Source: GCA-003244245 sp963823755 (GTDB taxonomy: Bacteria; Actinomycetota; Actinomycetes; Mycobacteriales; Pseudonocardiaceae). From it: a DNA stretch of 64,000 nucleotides. Under the pieces are notes generated by a model. The model did no database searches, had not been told where the DNA came from, and saw nothing but the letters and a program-made list of their open reading frames with translations. A program made the translations under genes and the position numbers. The DNA is taken from NCBI GenBank assembly GCA_963823755.1, contig CAWGMP010000010.1, positions 1 through 64,000 of the forward strand. Reading direction: 5' to 3'. Positions 10,032 to 19,308 of this stretch are shown piece after piece; within the stretch, counting starts at the first letter, position 1; every line of letters begins with the position of its first letter.

Positions 10032-11303
10032 ATGACGAGTCGTGCACCCGGCGCCGTCGCCGCGGAGGCCGCGCTGGTCGGTCAGGTCGTCGATTTCATC
10101 AGGTGGGTCGGGGACGGCCGCAAACTCACCCAGAAGGGAGCGATCACCCTGGCTGATGCCCGGGTCCTCGTCGACCGGTTGGGCACCGGGGACGAGATTG
10201 ATCCCGCGATCGGCGAGCGGGTGTTCAAGACCACGTCGAGTACGGGGCTCCTGGGTCTGTGCTTGATCGTGGAGTGGGCCAAGGCGGTACGGCTGGTGCG
10301 GGTCGTCCGGGGGCGGCTGGTGCCGGTCAAGAAGTCCGCCGCGTTGCTCGACCGCCCGGCGGAGCTGTGGATGGCGTTGTTCGAGTCGTTCGGGGGACGG
10401 CTGGGTACCGCGTTCCTGCCCGCGGGGTGGGGCGAGTCGTTCCTGCGCCGTGAGTTCGCCGCCGGCGCCGACGCGCTGCTGTCCGCGCTGCACGGCCGGG
10501 GCGGTGCGATCGGCCTGGACGAGCTGTGCAACCTGGTGTGGGACGCCGTGACGGCGGGCTACGTGCTCGATGACGCCACCGAGGAGCAGCTGGCCACGGC
10601 CCGTCTGATGAACGGCCGCGATGTCCGGCGCACGCTCGCGGTGCTGGGCCGGCTGGGTGCCGTGACGCTGACCGAAGACTCCGCCGAGCTGACCGAGATC
10701 GGCCGGTGCGGGACTCGTCGGATGCGGGGAGAGCCCGAGCCCGGTGATCGTGTCCACCGGATCACCATCACGCTGGCCGAGGTCGCCGAGCCACGGGTGT
10801 GGCGGCGGCTACTGATCCCGGCCGCGATGCCGCTCAGCCAGCTCCACGGCGTGATCCAGACGGCGATGGGTTGGCATGACCACCACCTGCACAGCTTCAC
10901 CGACGGCAGGCGCACCTATGGTCTGCCGGACCCGGAACTCCAGTTCACCGACGAGCGCTCCGTGCGGTTCGGCGATCTCGTCGTCGAGGGTGGCCTCATC
11001 GGCTACACCTACGACTTCGGCGACGACTGGGAGCACGAGATCGTCGTTGAGGCGGTCGGCGTGGCCAAGCTGGGTGAGCGTTACCCCTGGTGCGTCGGCG
11101 GCGAGGGCGCGTGCCCGCCGGAGGACTGTGGCGGCCCGCCGGGCTACGAGCATCTCCGGGAGATCCTCGCCGACCCGAGTGACGAGGAGCACGACGACAT
11201 GGTGAAGTGGTTGGGCCTTGATCATGCTTCCGAGTTCGATCCGGCCGCGTTCGACATTGAGGCGGTGAACCGCGGGCTCGTCGCGGTCGGCTGGCCGCAG
11301 TGA
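10032..11303 (+). CDS. Plasmid pRiA4b ORF-3 family protein
   Basis: The C-terminal half (about residues 240-420) is the PRiA4_ORF3 domain, recognisable from YRITITLAEV-type opening (here VHRITITLAEVAEPRVWRRL), FTDGRRTYG, IGYTYDFGDDWEHEI and the Cys/Gly-rich GGEGACPPEDCGGPPGYEHL. The N-terminal ~230 residues are helical without a recognised domain. Members are found near IS1096-type transposons and on plasmids, and their biochemical role is unproven. ATG 10032 has a good ribosome site (AAGGAGACGAG). Apparently intact, 423 aa, with high-GC codon use like its neighbours. Confidence 0.8.
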   Translation: MTSRAPGAVAAEAALVGQVVDFIRWVGDGRKLTQKGAITLADARVLVDRLGTGDEIDPAIGERVFKTTSSTGLLGLCLIVEWAKAVRLVRVVRGRLVPVKKSAALLDRPAELWMALFESFGGRLGTAFLPAGWGESFLRREFAAGADALLSALHGRGGAIGLDELCNLVWDAVTAGYVLDDATEEQLATARLMNGRDVRRTLAVLGRLGAVTLTEDSAELTEIGRCGTRRMRGEPEPGDRVHRITITLAEVAEPRVWRRLLIPAAMPLSQLHGVIQTAMGWHDHHLHSFTDGRRTYGLPDPELQFTDERSVRFGDLVVEGGLIGYTYDFGDDWEHEIVVEAVGVAKLGERYPWCVGGEGACPPEDCGGPPGYEHLREILADPSDEEHDDMVKWLGLDHASEFDPAAFDIEAVNRGLVAVGWPQ

Positions 11304-11511
11304 CGGCGTCCGGGCGAACTCTGATGTACGGGCCCGAGGTGTGACGCGCGGACGCCAGCGTCCGCCAGGTCCCAGGATACCGAGCTGGTCGCCACCCGGT
11401 CCCGGCCCTCGGAGCCGGCCGGGTGCCATCATCGATTTAGGTGACCACATAGCACGGCCGTAGGCCCGCCGCGGCGCAGCGGCACCAGACCATCCCCGGC
11501 GTAGCGCCAGA

Positions 11512-11637
11512 TCATCTCCGGGATGAACATCTCTCAGGGTACTGCCAGAAATGCCGCCCGCCACTGCTCGGGCAGAACCCGTCGGCGGTCAGGTCGTCCA
11601 CCAGCACGGCTAGCAAAGACGGCTCCGTGCTGGTCAT
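11512..11637 (-). CDS. 41-aa hypothetical protein coupled to the upstream small gene
   Basis: Starts at an ATG that overlaps the stop of the preceding 42-aa gene (ATGA), typical of translational coupling. The sequence MTSTEPSLLAVLVDDLTADG continues with FCPSSGGRHFWQYPE. A second frame just after it (MFIPEMIWRYAGDGLVPLRRGG) may be the continuation of a longer ancestral protein after a frameshift near 11530. No family is recognised. Confidence 0.35.
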   Translation of the reverse strand: MTSTEPSLLAVLVDDLTADGFCPSSGGRHFWQYPERCSSRR

Positions 11638-11762
11638 TTCTTCTTCTCATCGTCGTCCTGGTCGTGCTTGCCCCCAGCATCTTTCCGCAGGGTCGGCTGG
11701 TTCGGATCGTATCCGTTGCCCTCGTACTTGTCCTTGTCGTCTTGCTTTTCGTGTGTGTTCAT
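11634..11762 (-). CDS. 42-aa Lys/Asp-rich hydrophilic small protein
   Basis: A short ORF beginning MNTHEKQDDKDKYEGNGYDP and ending GKHDQDDDEKK. It is extremely hydrophilic and rich in Lys and Asp with no Cys, so it is probably disordered. A strong Shine-Dalgarno stretch (GGAGGGG) lies about 10 bases upstream of the ATG, and the ATGA overlap with the following gene supports real translation. No function can be assigned. Confidence 0.5.
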   Translation of the reverse strand: MNTHEKQDDKDKYEGNGYDPNQPTLRKDAGGKHDQDDDEKKK

Positions 11763-12087
11763 TCCATGCTTTCCCCTCCTCGCTCCAGTGAGCGGCTGCG
11801 TCACGCACCGTGGCTATGCCACGACGTGACCAGCTGCGACAAAGGGGGCTGATGCCCTCGACGTGGCGTGGTCGGCTGGTGAGACCGTCTGTGGCTGGGA
11901 TGATCTGCGGGTTGGTCTCGGCGGGAGGGGCTGAGTTCGTGTTCCGCGAGGTAGAAGAGATGCCGCCGCTGCGCATGTGAGAGCGGTGTGAATGATTGCT
12001 CAGTCTCGGTCCCCCACGATGACAGTGGAAGTAAGTACGGTACTAATAGTAAGGATTAAACCAGCTGGGTCCGAAGAGGTGACTACA

Positions 12088-13519
12088 ATGGGGCGGGCGA
12101 CGAAGGCGGGAACGACGGTCGGTTCGGTGGCGTTGGCGAAGCGGGACTTCGTGGTGGCGGGGTTCGCCCAAGCGGTGGAAGGGACCTCGGCGGAGCGGGT
12201 TGGTAGGGAGCTGCGGGAGAAGACCCCGCGGAGCGCACACGCGGAATTCGCGCCTGCGGCCGACCGGCCCAGTGTGGTGGACTCGGTCGAGTCGGCGAAT
12301 GAGGGCCGGATCGCCTCGCTGGTCCCGCTGCGGGTGGGTCGGATGGCGGCCTCGCCGTTCGCCTTCCTGCGTGGTTCGGCTGGGCTGATGGCAACGGATC
12401 TGGCCGCTACCCCGAACACCGGCCTGGCAGCGCAGTTGTGCGGGGACGCGCATGCGGCCAACGTCGGCGTCTACGGCGGAATCCGATGGGCAGATCGTGA
12501 TCGACGTCAACGACTTCGACGAGACGGTGTCCGGACCGTGGGAGTGGGACCTCAAGCGGCTCGCCACCAGCCTCGTAGTGGCTGGGCGGGGGATGGGCGG
12601 GTCCGAGACCAGTTGCTCCGGAGCGGCATTCGAGTCGGTCGGTTCTTACCGGAAGACGATGCAGTTGCTGGCCTCGATGCCGGCGCTGGCTGCCTGGCGC
12701 GCGGTGACCGACGAGAAATTCCTCGCCCAGGTGCACGCGCGGCAGCTGCGCGCCACGTTGGAACGGGTGGCGAAAAAGGCGCGGCGCAACACCAGTGCGA
12801 CGTTCGCGGCGGAGTCGACGGTGCGACTAGAGGATGGGCGGTGGCGGTTCGTGGCGTCGCCGCCGGTGCTCACCGAGGTCTCCGAGGAAGAAGCGGCGGT
12901 GGTGGTTGGGTCGCTGAGCGACTACGTGACGACGGTCGTTCCGAACCGCCAACCGCTGCTCGGCCGATTCACCGTGCATGATGCGGCGTTCCGGGTGGTC
13001 GGAACCGGCAGTGTGGGATTGCGCTCCTATGTGGTGCTGCTGCGTGACCACGTTGACGAGCCGCTGGTGCTACAGGTGAAAGAGGCCCGGGCCTCCGCGC
13101 TGCTGCCTCATCTGCCGCAGGCTGGGTTCCCGGTGCCGCAGGTCGAACACGAGGGGCGCCGGGTGGTGCTCGGGCAGGAGCGGTTGCAAACGATCAGTGA
13201 CACGCTGCTGGGGTGGACGACGGTGGACGGCCGACCTTTCCAGGTGCGGCAGTTCCGCAACCGCAAGGGCAGCGTCGACATGGCGACCCTGCGGCCAGCC
13301 GAACTGGACGACTACGCCCGGGTTTGCGGGGCATTGCTGGCCCGGATGCACGCCCACACTGCGGACCCGCGGGTGCTGAGCGGTTACTGCGGGAGAAACG
13401 AGGTGTTAGACGAGGCGGTCGCGACGTTCGCCATGGCCTACGCCGACCAGACTGAGCGCGATCACGCCGATCTCCTCGCGGCGATACGGGCCGGCCGGAT
13501 ACCCGCAGAGACCGGATGA
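12088..13519 (+). pseudogene. DUF2252 domain protein (kinase-like fold), one frameshift
   Basis: DUF2252 proteins are about 440-480 aa, share a distant phosphotransferase-like fold, and have no established substrate. The N-terminal half is read from ATG 12088 to about 12475 (MAASPFAFLRGSAGLMATD, then CGDAHAANVGVYG). The frame then shifts and continues as IVIDVNDFDETVSGPWEWDLKRLATSL to the TGA at 13519. FRG, GDAH and NDFDET are the family signature motifs and are all present, so only the frame is broken. GAAGAGGTG precedes the ATG. The shift could be a sequencing indel. Confidence 0.75.
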
Positions 13520-13719
13520 ACTGAACCGCCCGCAAGACCGCTTGATCACGAATCGACCCAGACAAACGACAAGGACCGCACTGATGGAGATATCACACTG
13601 GCGGTCGATCGGGCCAGTGTGTGCGGAAGGAAGGCAGGGTCCCCCGTCACGACCTTGATCCCGGGAGGTACCGACCGGACTCTTCGCCGCGCGCTTTTCC
13701 GCCACCACGAGCGGGCAGA

Positions 13720-14709
13720 TCAGTCTGACAACAGCACCGAGCTCAGGTCACGCCGCGGGGTGACCGGCAACTCGGTGACCCCGGAGGCCGGCCATCCCAC
13801 CCGGACGATGAGTTGAGGGTGCTCTGGCACACCCAACACTTCGTGCTGGAGCTCTCGCCGGCTCATCCCCACCTCCACGGCCTGACTCAACGGTGTGGTG
13901 GCCAACCCCACCTGGGTCGCGGCCAACAGCACCGCGCTGGTGGCCTCACCAGCGCGCAACCAGTCAAGTGGGTCATCACCCACGGTAGCGATCACGAGCA
14001 GCTCGGCGGCGTCATCAACCCGGCCGTGCCCGGCTAGTTGCCGCGGCTGGCTGAGCTGTCCGCGGGGGAACCGGCGCAGGGGGGATTCCTCCGTGAGACC
14101 GGCCGGGGGCGGTGCCACGGTGGCGGCGGACACGCCGTCGCGTGCGCCGGCGTAGCGGCGGGTCCACAGCTGCAGCTCGGCTATATAGCCCGGGGTGAAC
14201 TCCTGGCGGTGCGCGGTCTGGGTGAGGGCGGTGGTGAGCCGCTGACGCATCGGCGCACCGGTCACCGGGACCAAGAACGCGCCCACGCGCCGCGCCTGCT
14301 CAGCCAGCGCCCGTACATGACCCATCAGCACCGGACGGTGGCTCATTTGGCGCCGGTCGGTCCGCCGGCGGTGGATCGCCGGAAAAAGGGCAGCGTCGGC
14401 GGGGTCGCCCGGACCCGACCGGATCGTGACGGTGGCGAGGTGACCGCAGTCCTCCGGATCGGGCAGGCAGTCCACCTCCACGGCCAGCTCCCGGGCGGCG
14501 CACGCAACCTGCAGGTGGTGCAGGGCAGCACCGCAGCTCAGGATGAGGTCGCGGCGGTCCGGGTCGGTCGCGGATAAGTGCCGGTTCCAGTCGGCGTGCA
14601 GCTCCACCGCCTCGGGGCGGATCCGCCAGCGCCAGGGCTGAGTATTGTGAACCGACGGCGCGCGCAGCGCGTGTTCGACCGCCATGCCCACGTCCGTGGT
14701 GTGGATCAT
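13720..14709 (-). CDS. Acg-family FMN-binding nitroreductase-like protein
   Basis: About 330 aa, resembling mycobacterial Acg (Rv2032) and Rv3127/Rv3131, split-nitroreductase proteins thought to sequester or use FMN during hypoxia. Family motifs are RAPSVHNTQPWRWRI near the N-terminus, DRRDLILSCGAALHHLQVA, HRRRTDRRQMS and the C-terminal RAGEATSAVLLAATQVGLAT and ELPVTPRR. ATG 14709 follows GGAGGTACACC. In mycobacteria the homologues belong to the DosR dormancy regulon, and a universal-stress remnant lies just upstream here, which fits that theme. Confidence 0.75.
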   Translation of the reverse strand: MIHTTDVGMAVEHALRAPSVHNTQPWRWRIRPEAVELHADWNRHLSATDPDRRDLILSCGAALHHLQVACAARELAVEVDCLPDPEDCGHLATVTIRSGPGDPADAALFPAIHRRRTDRRQMSHRPVLMGHVRALAEQARRVGAFLVPVTGAPMRQRLTTALTQTAHRQEFTPGYIAELQLWTRRYAGARDGVSAATVAPPPAGLTEESPLRRFPRGQLSQPRQLAGHGRVDDAAELLVIATVGDDPLDWLRAGEATSAVLLAATQVGLATTPLSQAVEVGMSRRELQHEVLGVPEHPQLIVRVGWPASGVTELPVTPRRDLSSVLLSD

Positions 14710-14792
14710 GGTGTACCTCCGATTCTCCAGCGCCGGCCAGGGCGACCACTGTGACCAGCATCCGCTGCTGGGGCGCCACATGACCAGAGGCG

Positions 14793-15098
14793 TTGGTCCC
14801 GCGAGCAGGCCCTTACGACCGTGCCGTCAACCCACAGCGCGGGGAGACCAGTCATCGGCAGGCGATGCTGGACCTGGCCCAGCGTTGGGTGCGCGAAGCG
14901 GGTGACGTTGCGAGCGGCGAGCCCGGAGGTCGAGGTGATCGAGCCGTTGTGGTGGGAGAGGGGCCGCGACGGTGCCCCGCTACTGGTGGTGGGTTCCCGG
15001 GGCCCCGGGGCCACCGCGGGCTCCCTGGCATGCTGGGCTCCACCAGCCAGTCGCTGTTGTATGTGGCACCGTGCCCGGTCGCCATCGTGCAGCACTGA
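14793..15098 (+). pseudogene. Universal stress protein remnant
   Basis: The last ~100 residues of a UspA-fold protein in two frames: AMLDLAQRWVREAGDV, then (other frame) APLLVVGSRGPGATAGSL, then back to MLGSTSQSLLYVAPCPVAIV ending at 15098. The ATP-binding signature G-2x-G-9x-G(S/T) is visible as GSRG...GSTS. The N-terminal half with the usual VGVDGS motif is missing. Two compensating shifts plus the truncation make this a decayed gene. It lies divergently beside the Acg-family gene. Confidence 0.55.
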
Positions 15099-15297
15099 GC
15101 TGCCCTAAGTCGACGGCGAGGCAGAGCAATACGCGAGGTACTTGCCGCGAGGGCAGCAGGTAGCCCAAAGGCGACCACGGCGGGTTGGGGGGCATGCCGC
15201 TTCCGGTGAACGGGAGTTCCCAGCGCGTGGAGCAGGTGGCCGCCAAGGTGCTGTTTCTGCTTGTCGGCAGGCCTATATCGTCAATAGTCCGCAATCT

Positions 15298-16780
15298 TCA
15301 ATGGTCCGCGACGGCGCCGGTGCTCGAACCTGCGTTGTTGTTGACGATGGCGAGCATGGTGGCTTTGGGGTCCTGGGTTAGGCCTTGGATGAAACCATGG
15401 TGATAGGCCTGGCAGGCCTTGCGGGCCGCCCATCGCCGTAAGAGAGGCACGCTCAGGAGAGCTGGTACTTCGAAGACGCCTGGTCCTAGACAATCCAGTC
15501 GGCGGGAGACTTCTGCCCCGAGGCGTAGCGTCTCCTCGACTGCCATGCCCACGGTCGTCCCTGTGGTGCCGACGATGGGAGAAGCTCCACAATGCCTCGG
15601 CATCCGTCGCCCGCCAGTTCTGTGGAGGGTTGTCGGCTGACGGGGTCGGGATCCGGGTCTCAGGTCTGAAGGCGTCGTGGGGAGCACCGGTGGCTGATCG
15701 GACCGCCCGGTAGAGGGCCTCACCGCGTAGTCGGCTGCCGGAGACTCCAAGCTGGTAAGCGACTTCGATGTCGTCGATGCCTGAGCGGACAGCGGCGATG
15801 GCGAGCTCTTTGCCGACGCCCTGCTCAAGGAGGCCGTCGCCGAAGAGTATTCCCCCTCCTTCGAGGGTGAGGCCATGGCTGTTGTCCCAGTCGTGAAACA
15901 CCCGGGCCAACAGGTCGCCGAGAGTGATGGGCGGAAACCCTCTTGTGCGGGCGTTGACCGCCGCATGGGCACGGTTGTAGAGAAAGTCATCAGGGAGAAT
16001 CCTCGCCGGTCGGACGAGTTCTCGTAGTGCCGAGGTCGTGTCGGCGGCGACTTTGCGTTTCAGACTCTGCCAGAACTGTGGGTATCGGTGGTGCCAGAAG
16101 TGGCGGATGGCCGTGACCGGAGTCCGCAGGTGCCCTGCCGCGAAGGCATCGGTGAGATAGTGCTGGGCTGCCGCCTCCCTTGCCATCGTCAGGGACTCCT
16201 CATCCCGGCAACGTCCCAGCCGGTAGGCCTCATCGAGGGCCACCTCGTGGAGGCGGCGATAGGCGACACGTGCTGAGTCGAATCGGGTGGGCTGTGGGCC
16301 GTTGTGGTCGTGAGCGGTGTCGGGTCGGCCGGGAGCGACGAAGTGGTCGCCGTTCGCAGTGGCCAAGGTCAAGAAGCGGTCCCGGACCCGCCTTTCAACC
16401 TTGGTAGCTGCCGCAGTGGCGGTGAACCGGAACTGGCTGAACTCCCCTCCGGGCTCGAAGCGGGCGTCAACGAAGGCCCCGTCCACCGCTATCACCTTGA
16501 GGGCGCAGATGATCTCGTCCCGGGTGCCGAGCTTGGTTCCCCGGTTGCCGGGGATGGTGGCCAACCGGAACAGATCGTCGGATGTGAGATCTTCAGGTTC
16601 GACCTGGGTGCGCTCGACGCCGTGGGTTTCAGGGCGGTGGCTGGCGAAGAAGTCACCGCTCAAGGCGATCACGTCGCCGTAGCTGAGAACAAAACGATCC
16701 TCGGCTGAGTCGCCGCCGACGTGGACGAGCGCGCCTGCGGTGGCGGCCTCGCCCACGGCGCGATGCTCATCGGACTTCAT
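15298..16780 (-). pseudogene. Hypothetical protein with phospholipase C/P1-nuclease-like motif, one frameshift
   Basis: About 490 aa. The central AAAQHYLTDAFAAGHLRTP (about residues 212-230) resembles the metal-binding HYLTDAFxAGH helix of bacterial zinc phospholipase C/P1-nuclease folds; this assignment is tentative. The main frame is good from ATG 16780 to about 15590, then shifts into IVGTTGTTVGMAVEETLRLG and ends at 15298 with a natural-looking tail. The start overlaps the stop of the acyltransferase gene by four bases (ATGA), so it is the last gene of the doxX-folE'-acyltransferase string. A lipid-related role would suit that neighbour, by inference. Confidence 0.5.
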
Positions 16781-18474
16781 CGGGGGCCTGCCGAGTCACT
16801 GGCGGACGCTGCTGCGAGCGGCCGGGGGTCCTGAGGCCCGGTTGGCGTGTGCCGGGTGGGGGAAACTCGCCCGGAGTCCTCCACCCTGTTGTGGGCCCAG
16901 TTGGCGAGCCAGGGGGCTGGTCCAGTCGGTCGGGGAGAGCGTGCGACCTGGTCACAGGTCGTCTCCCGGTCGGGATCCAACAGGCCTGGTGCCCCGACGC
17001 GCCCCGGCCGCTGGATCGTGCTGCGGTCGCGGAGCATTGTAGGTTCGACGCGGGCGCAAGCGGCAACGTGACCGAGCGCTGCCACGTAGCGATCGGTGAA
17101 GTCGGCGACGTCAGCCGGGCCGAAGAGCGGGTGTCGGTAGCGGAACACCAGATGTAACCGGCCTGCTGCGGTGACCGCCCCGACGGCTAAGCCCATGGGC
17201 ATCCTGGTCGGTGGGGAGAACCATACCTCGCGGGCGCGGAGCTCTGGCCCGAAGTCCAGGTCCTCATCGAGGCGGCCGAGGTTGGAGAGGATGGCCGTCG
17301 GCATCACCCTCTCGGAAGCGGCGAGGCGGGCAATGCTCCGCTTCGCTGGCAGCGGCAGGTGCTGGAGGACGTCGAGGAGCCTGACGGCGGCGGCGGGAGT
17401 GCGGGCGGCCTTGATGCGGCGGGTCCGACGGCGGATCGTCTTGACTGTGGCGGTGGCGTCGCCTCGGTCTTCGGGACGGGTGACGACGGGCACCATGAAG
17501 GTGAAGTTGCCGAACACCTCGTGCCAGGATGCCTTGGGCCGCAGGTTAGCCGGCATGAGCACGCTAAGTCGCCCGGGAACGCCGCCGCGCTCGGAGTTCC
17601 AGCTATCTAGGGCCAGATGCAGGCCAGCCAGCAGGAGGTCGTTGACGGTGGTCCCCGCATCAGCCTTGGTGACCAGTGCCGCGGTCTGTGCGGCGTCGAG
17701 AACGAGGTAATGGAGGCCGTAGCCGGAGCGATCCTGGCCCCCTCGGGGGACAAGGTGCACTGAGCGGGGGGCGGCTTGACCGAGTTCGCCCATCAGTGCC
17801 CGGAGCTGGGCCCACCGGCCGCTCGGCGCAGGGATCTCCACCTCTTCGGGCGGCGTTTGGGACACGGGGTCGCAGCGTCCAGCGTAGGCCCGGGCGATCG
17901 AGCGAAGCAGGCCCAGCCCGGCGATGCCGTCACCGGCGGCGTGGTGAAGGTTGAGCATCACCACGTCGCCGTTGCGATGACGGGCGAGGCGAATGCGCAG
18001 CGGTGGCGACATCGCAAGCGGCACTGCCCGGCTCTGCAGGTCGGCCCTGACTCTCTGCAGAGCGTCGTCGTCAGAACACACAACGACGTCGAGGGGGTCG
18101 ACATCAGGTGCGGGGGTGATCTCCCACTCATACCCAGCCCACCGCTGGCGGGCAATGGTGGCCCGCGCGCGAGCTCGGGGGTGTCTGGTGAGCGCCACCT
18201 CCACGGCCTGTCGCAGCCGATCCTCCACGACGGTGCCACTGAGGCGGACTTCCAGGTGGACGCTCCACGGTTCGGCGACCGAGTCGAGGTGATAGCTGGC
18301 CTCGTCGAGGGCGCAGAAGAATCGCCGAACTACCTCCGGACTCGAGCTTGCCTTCGCCTCACCGACCCCCAGGGTGCCGGCGAACTCCTGCCACTGAGCG
18401 GGGGGCCGCCGTCCACCCGAGTCGGCATACATCAGCCGGGTGGCAGTGGACGACCTCCACGCAGTGACATTCAC
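16777..18474 (-). CDS. WS/DGAT-like acyltransferase (condensation-domain fold)
   Basis: About 565 aa. The catalytic HHxxxDG motif is present as LNLHHAAGDGIAG (about residue 170). The C-terminal half has TTVNDLLLAGLHLAL, VLMPANLRP and ILSNLGRLDE, features shared by wax-ester synthase/diacylglycerol acyltransferases and PapA-type condensation enzymes. The substrates (acyl-CoA plus an alcohol or diacylglycerol) are inferred from the family. GTG 18474 is chosen because GGAG lies five bases upstream and the codon overlaps the stop of folE' (GTGA). ATG 18432 is an alternative. The last ~80 residues are low-complexity Pro/Arg/Ser. In mycobacteria tgs1 of this family is DosR-controlled. Confidence 0.65.
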   Translation of the reverse strand: MNVTAWRSSTATRLMYADSGGRRPPAQWQEFAGTLGVGEAKASSSPEVVRRFFCALDEASYHLDSVAEPWSVHLEVRLSGTVVEDRLRQAVEVALTRHPRARARATIARQRWAGYEWEITPAPDVDPLDVVVCSDDDALQRVRADLQSRAVPLAMSPPLRIRLARHRNGDVVMLNLHHAAGDGIAGLGLLRSIARAYAGRCDPVSQTPPEEVEIPAPSGRWAQLRALMGELGQAAPRSVHLVPRGGQDRSGYGLHYLVLDAAQTAALVTKADAGTTVNDLLLAGLHLALDSWNSERGGVPGRLSVLMPANLRPKASWHEVFGNFTFMVPVVTRPEDRGDATATVKTIRRRTRRIKAARTPAAAVRLLDVLQHLPLPAKRSIARLAASERVMPTAILSNLGRLDEDLDFGPELRAREVWFSPPTRMPMGLAVGAVTAAGRLHLVFRYRHPLFGPADVADFTDRYVAALGHVAACARVEPTMLRDRSTIQRPGRVGAPGLLDPDRETTCDQVARSPRPTGPAPWLANWAHNRVEDSGRVSPTRHTPTGPQDPRPLAAASASDSAGPR

Positions 18475-18797
18475 AGTTGCTCCGTCTCGATCACCACGCC
18501 GACCCTCTTGGGTGCCAGGTGCTCCTGCAGCGCGTCGGAGACCTGCTGGGTCGGGCGCTCCCGAACCTGCGAGGCCCGGGCGAACAGGTCGACGACCCGG
18601 ACCAGCTTCGACAGCCCGAGCATGCGCTCGCCGGGCAGGTAACCGATGTGGGCGCTCCCGTGGAAGGGCAGATCGGTCACCGCGCGCTCCGCAGTTGGCA
18701 GGTCTACCTCTGCCCGGGAGAGGACTACGCGAAGGCTGTGTTGGCGCACGGGTGCTGATCGCTCGGGAAGCGATCCCGTTGACTCGACGATGCTCAT
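18471..18797 (-). pseudogene. Internally deleted GTP cyclohydrolase I copy (folE')
   Basis: About 108 codons, clearly homologous to the intact folE at 19995-20633. Residues 1-43 match its N-terminus (QHSLRVVLSRAEVDLPTAERAV). The next ~64 residues are missing, including SLCEHHLL with the zinc-ligand Cys and catalytic His. The frame resumes at PFHGSAHIGYLPGERMLGLS and stops before the last ~40 residues, which hold the second zinc-ligand Cys. The protein cannot be a GTP cyclohydrolase. It nevertheless stays open and is stitched into the operon: its ATG overlaps the doxX stop (TGATG) and its TGA overlaps the next GTG. Confidence 0.8.
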
Positions 18798-19225
18798 CAA
18801 GCTGGCCGGGGCGCGTAGCGGGTGGCCAGCCGGGCCAGCGCCACCGCGGCGGCGAACAACCCGAAATCACGCAGTGCGATGTCGAAGAAACCAGGGAAGG
18901 TCAGCAGGTTGATGATGATCCCGGCCAGCCAGGCGGCCACCAGCCAGGCACCGAATCGCGGTGCCACCGCGACCATGATCCCGGCCACGACCTCGATCAC
19001 GCCTACGGCATACATCGCCTGCTGTGCGGTGCCGGGCACGATGCCATCGATCCACGGGGCCAGATAGCCCGGCCAGGACACGAGAAAGTTGGCGAACTTG
19101 TCGAGCCCGAACAGGATCGGAGCCACGGTGAACACCGTGCGCAGCAGCAGGAAGGCCTGATACGCCGGGTCGGACCAGGTGGTCGTCCGGGCAATGCTCG
19201 ATGTCGACACGTCAGCGGTGGCCAT
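18797..19225 (-). CDS. DoxX family membrane protein
   Basis: 142 aa with four membrane helices (about residues 25-42, 62-80, 83-103, 112-132) and family features FGLDKFANFLVSWPGYLAPW and GVIEVVAGIMVAVAPRFGAW. DoxX proteins in actinobacteria act at the membrane in thiol/oxidative stress (the mycobacterial DoxX-SodA-SseA complex); the role here is inferred from that. A strong Shine-Dalgarno AGGAGGAGG precedes the ATG. Upstream lies a divergent promoter with two inverted repeats, so it is probably controlled by the ArsR/SufR-like regulator type found next to it. Confidence 0.75.
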   Translation of the reverse strand: MATADVSTSSIARTTTWSDPAYQAFLLLRTVFTVAPILFGLDKFANFLVSWPGYLAPWIDGIVPGTAQQAMYAVGVIEVVAGIMVAVAPRFGAWLVAAWLAGIIINLLTFPGFFDIALRDFGLFAAAVALARLATRYAPRPA

Positions 19226-19241
19226 GAGAACCTCCTCCTAA

Positions 19242-19260
19242 AACAAGATATGCTCTTGTT
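19242..19260. promoter_or_regulatory. Inverted repeat, candidate operator
   Basis: AACAAGA-TATGC-TCTTGTT is a perfect 7-bp inverted repeat with a 5-bp spacer between divergent doxX and the regulator remnant. TATGCT inside it could be the -10 box of the rightward gene. A diverged copy (19 of 23 bases) sits at the same place before the intact regulator at 21940-21962, which argues for a conserved binding site. Confidence 0.5.
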
Positions 19261-19273
19261 AGAAGCTAGCCGT

Positions 19274-19292
19274 CTTGACTAATTTAGTCAAG
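19274..19292. promoter_or_regulatory. Perfect 9-bp palindrome, candidate operator/promoter
   Basis: CTTGACTAA-T-TTAGTCAAG, a perfect 9-bp inverted repeat around one base. Read leftwards it contains TTGACT, followed 17 bases on by TAGCTT, a plausible -35/-10 pair for doxX. A repressor bound here would block that promoter. It has no clear counterpart in the second regulator copy. Confidence 0.5.
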
Positions 19293-19308
19293 TATCATTG
19301 ATTTTAGA

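Noticed and set aside
9524..10156. 210-codon ORF before the pRiA4b gene
   Set aside because: Runs over the good start at 10032 in another frame and shows only low-complexity residues.
14780..14800. DosR-like box upstream of the Acg-family gene
   Set aside because: GAGGCGTTGGTCCC matches only 10 of 14 bases, keeping just the GTCCC half, and lies ~80 bases from the start; too weak to list.
18475..18870. N-terminal extension of the acyltransferase ORF beyond 18474
   Set aside because: It overlaps folE' in another frame, is Arg/Pro-rich and has no family resemblance.
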